The position numbers were made by a program, and so were the translations under genes. Under the pieces are notes generated by a model that was given only the letters and a program-made list of their open reading frames with translations, ran no database searches and was not told where the DNA came from. This document shows positions 5,191 through 6,736 of a DNA stretch of 6,736 nucleotides, in pieces. Positions within the stretch are counted from its first letter, which is position 1, and each line of letters opens with the position of its first letter. This stretch comes from JBFHIZ01 sp041596215 (lineage in GTDB: Bacteria; Bacillota; Clostridia; Lachnospirales; Lachnospiraceae), in assembly GCA_041596215.1 (NCBI GenBank), contig JBFHIZ010000060.1, positions 1 to 6,736 of the forward strand. Reading direction: 5' to 3'.

Positions 5191-5898
5191 GTGTTTGAGA
5201 ATTTGTCAGGAAGATTTATAGACCAATTTATCCTTGGAGATGGATTGGATTTAATGTTAAAGGGTTTGGCTATTACAATTGAAATTTCTGCAATTGCATT
5301 AGTAATTGGTATTCTTATTGGTACACTTATGGCATTATTAAAAATTGCACAAGGAAAAACGCCAAGTGGAAAGTTCTTTTGTCGAATTGGAAATATAATT
5401 GCAAAAATTTATATTACTTTTTTTCGCGGAACGCCAGTAGTGGTACAATTGTTATTAGCGTATTTTGGAATTTTTGGTCCACTGGGAGTTAATCCATTGT
5501 ATGTTGGTTTTTGTGTTCTTGGTTGTAACAGTGGAGCATATGTTGCTGAAATAATAAGAGGTGGAATTCAAAGCATTGATAAAGGTCAGTATGAAGCGGG
5601 AAGATCCTTAGGACTTTCTTATCGTGCAACGATGTTTCGCATTATCATTCCACAGGCAGTAAAAAATATTTTACCAGCATTAGGAAACGAATTAATTGCA
5701 TTAATAAAGGAAACATCTGTTGTTGGATTTATATCTGTTTTTGATATGACAAGAGCAGCAAGATCAATTATATCGACGCATTATGATGCGTTGGTTCCTT
5801 ATTTAGTGTTAGCCGGAAGTTATTTATTGATTGTTCTTGCTGCAACATTCCTTGTTGGCAGACTAGAAAGGGGGCTAAGTAAAAGTGATCGAGGTTAA
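5191..5898 (+). CDS. Amino-acid ABC importer, permease protein
   Basis: The 235-residue membrane protein is a HisM/GlnP-type permease of the polar amino acid importer group; two copies probably form the channel, as only one permease gene is present. The membrane segments are visible: residues about 25-50 (LAITIEISAIALVIGILIGTLMA), 65-95 around YITFFRGTPVVVQLLLAYFG, a middle segment 99-112, and C-terminal helices about 157-181 and 201-223. FRGTP (78-82) is a family hallmark. The EAA loop that docks to the ATPase is YEAGRSLGLSYRATMFRIIIPQA (134-156), followed by LPALGNELIALIKETS. It starts with GTG at 5191, with AGGA (5178-5181) nine bases upstream; an ATG at 5181 is out of frame. Its end overlaps the ATPase gene by 14 bases, so the two are translationally coupled. 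Confidence 0.92.
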   Translation: MFENLSGRFIDQFILGDGLDLMLKGLAITIEISAIALVIGILIGTLMALLKIAQGKTPSGKFFCRIGNIIAKIYITFFRGTPVVVQLLLAYFGIFGPLGVNPLYVGFCVLGCNSGAYVAEIIRGGIQSIDKGQYEAGRSLGLSYRATMFRIIIPQAVKNILPALGNELIALIKETSVVGFISVFDMTRAARSIISTHYDALVPYLVLAGSYLLIVLAATFLVGRLERGLSKSDRG

Positions 5899-6607
5899 AA
5901 ATTTATGCAAAGATTTTGGAAAAACAAAAGTTTTAAAAAATATTGATTATACAATTAATAAAGGAGAAAAGATTGTTATTGTTGGCCCATCAGGTTCTGG
6001 AAAAAGCACATTCCTTAGATGTTTGAATCTATTAGAAGAGCCGACTTCTGGAGAAGTATGGTTTGAGGGAATCAAAATAAATGACACAAAATGTAAAATA
6101 GATATTCATAGACAAAAAATGGGAATGGTATTTCAGCAGTTTAATTTATTTCCTAACATGACGGTATTACAAAATATTACTTATGCACCAATAAAATTAA
6201 AATTATATTCAAAAGAAGAAGCAATAGAAAGGGCAATGGAATTGTTACAACGAATTGGCTTAGAAGAAAAAGCTAGTGCTTATCCAAACAATTTATCGGG
6301 AGGACAAAAACAAAGAATAGCAATTGTAAGAGCGTTGATTATGAATCCTGATGTGATGCTATTTGATGAACCTACATCTGCGCTGGATCCAGAAATGGTA
6401 GGAGAAGTCTTAGATGTAATGATTGAATTAGCAGAACAGGGTATGACAATGGTTGTTGTTACTCATGAAATGGGATTTGCCCGATCTGTGGGTACAAAGG
6501 TGTTATTTATGGATGACGGGAAAATATTAGAAGAAGCACCCCCAAATGAATTTTTTGACAATCCAAAGCATGACCGAGCAAAAGCATTTTTATCAAAAGT
6601 ATTGTAA
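5885..6607 (+). CDS. Amino-acid ABC importer, ATP-binding protein
   Basis: The 240-residue ATPase powers uptake through the permease encoded just before it, on the cytosolic face of the membrane. All motifs are intact: Walker A GPSGSGKST (34-42), Q-loop Gln84 in VFQQFNLFP, signature LSGGQ (137-141), Walker B VMLFDEP (157-163) with catalytic Glu162, D-loop SALD (165-168) and switch His194 in VVTHEMGFA. VFQQFNLFPNMTVLQN and the THEMGFAR stretch are typical of the HisP/GlnQ group, and the length is usual for it. It starts with GTG at 5885, ten bases behind a G-run (5870-5874), inside the end of the permease gene. This completes a binding protein, permease and ATPase set; exact substrate is not fixed by sequence. 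Confidence 0.95.
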   Translation: MIEVKNLCKDFGKTKVLKNIDYTINKGEKIVIVGPSGSGKSTFLRCLNLLEEPTSGEVWFEGIKINDTKCKIDIHRQKMGMVFQQFNLFPNMTVLQNITYAPIKLKLYSKEEAIERAMELLQRIGLEEKASAYPNNLSGGQKQRIAIVRALIMNPDVMLFDEPTSALDPEMVGEVLDVMIELAEQGMTMVVVTHEMGFARSVGTKVLFMDDGKILEEAPPNEFFDNPKHDRAKAFLSKVL

Positions 6608-6646
6608 TATTAATTTTAGTAAATTGGTTATAAGAAAAGGGAAAGC

Positions 6647-6736
6647 ATGAGCAGTTTAGGTTATAATATTGTAGAATATATTATGAAAATTTCAGGAACA
6701 AAGAAATTTTTGCAGTTAGATGAAAAAAAAATGAAA
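6647..6736 (+). CDS. Start of an unidentified gene, cut by the window edge
   Basis: An ATG at 6647 with AAGGG (6637-6641) five bases upstream opens a frame that stays open for 30 codons to the window end. The visible protein begins MSSLGYNIVEYIMKISGTKK and continues FLQLDEKKMK. The short mixed hydrophobic and basic start resembles N-termini of some clostridial alpha/beta hydrolases, but that is only an impression. It begins 39 bases after the ATPase stop with no terminator between, so it may be cotranscribed with the importer. Confidence 0.55.
   Translation, partial: MSSLGYNIVEYIMKISGTKKFLQLDEKKMK

Noticed and set aside
1..6736. CRISPR array, toxin-antitoxin pair or defence system
   Set aside because: No regular spaced repeats and no defence or toxin genes were found; all complete genes belong to common metabolic, transport or ribosomal families.

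Overview
The window is AT-rich DNA with Firmicute-type purine-rich Shine-Dalgarno sites, ATG and GTG starts and sigma-A style promoters. Together with the protein types this suggests a low-GC anaerobic Clostridia member, probably Lachnospiraceae-like. That placement is an inference; no rRNA or other strong marker is present.

Left part (1 to about 1005): the worn end of an integrated element. It holds the C-terminal tail of an IS3-family transposase, its probable right end, a hairpin, and a decayed gene for a small helix-turn-helix-like regulator (one in-frame stop and several frameshifts). It ends in a perfect 3' half of a tRNA-Lys(UUU) gene (959-1005) with no matching 5' half, followed by a hairpin terminator. 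A 3'-only tRNA copy is the classic scar at the far end of an element that integrated into a tRNA gene, so the boundary between island (left) and older chromosome (right) probably lies at about 959-1005.

Middle part (1064-3871): a likely two-gene operon encodes a PLP-dependent threonine-aldolase-family enzyme and a CE2-like SGNH esterase, whose reading frames overlap. Facing it is the gene for ribosomal protein bL25 of the long Ctc type. A perfect palindrome at 3225-3248 separates the convergent genes, overlaps the esterase stop codon, and looks like a two-way terminator.

Right part (4163-6736): a complete polar amino-acid ABC importer of the HisJ/GlnH type is laid out as lipoprotein binding protein, permease and ATPase. 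It has a near-consensus promoter (TTGACA, 17 bp, TAGAAT). An ArgR-operator-like palindrome sits at the expected transcription start, suggesting arginine control and a basic amino acid such as arginine as the substrate. A hairpin terminator and a TATAAT box between the binding-protein gene and the permease gene suggest that the binding protein is made in excess. The window closes with the first 30 codons of an unidentified gene.

I found no convincing new biological system. The most useful points are the tRNA integration scar, the ArgR-like operator, and the pairing of the aldolase-like and esterase genes.
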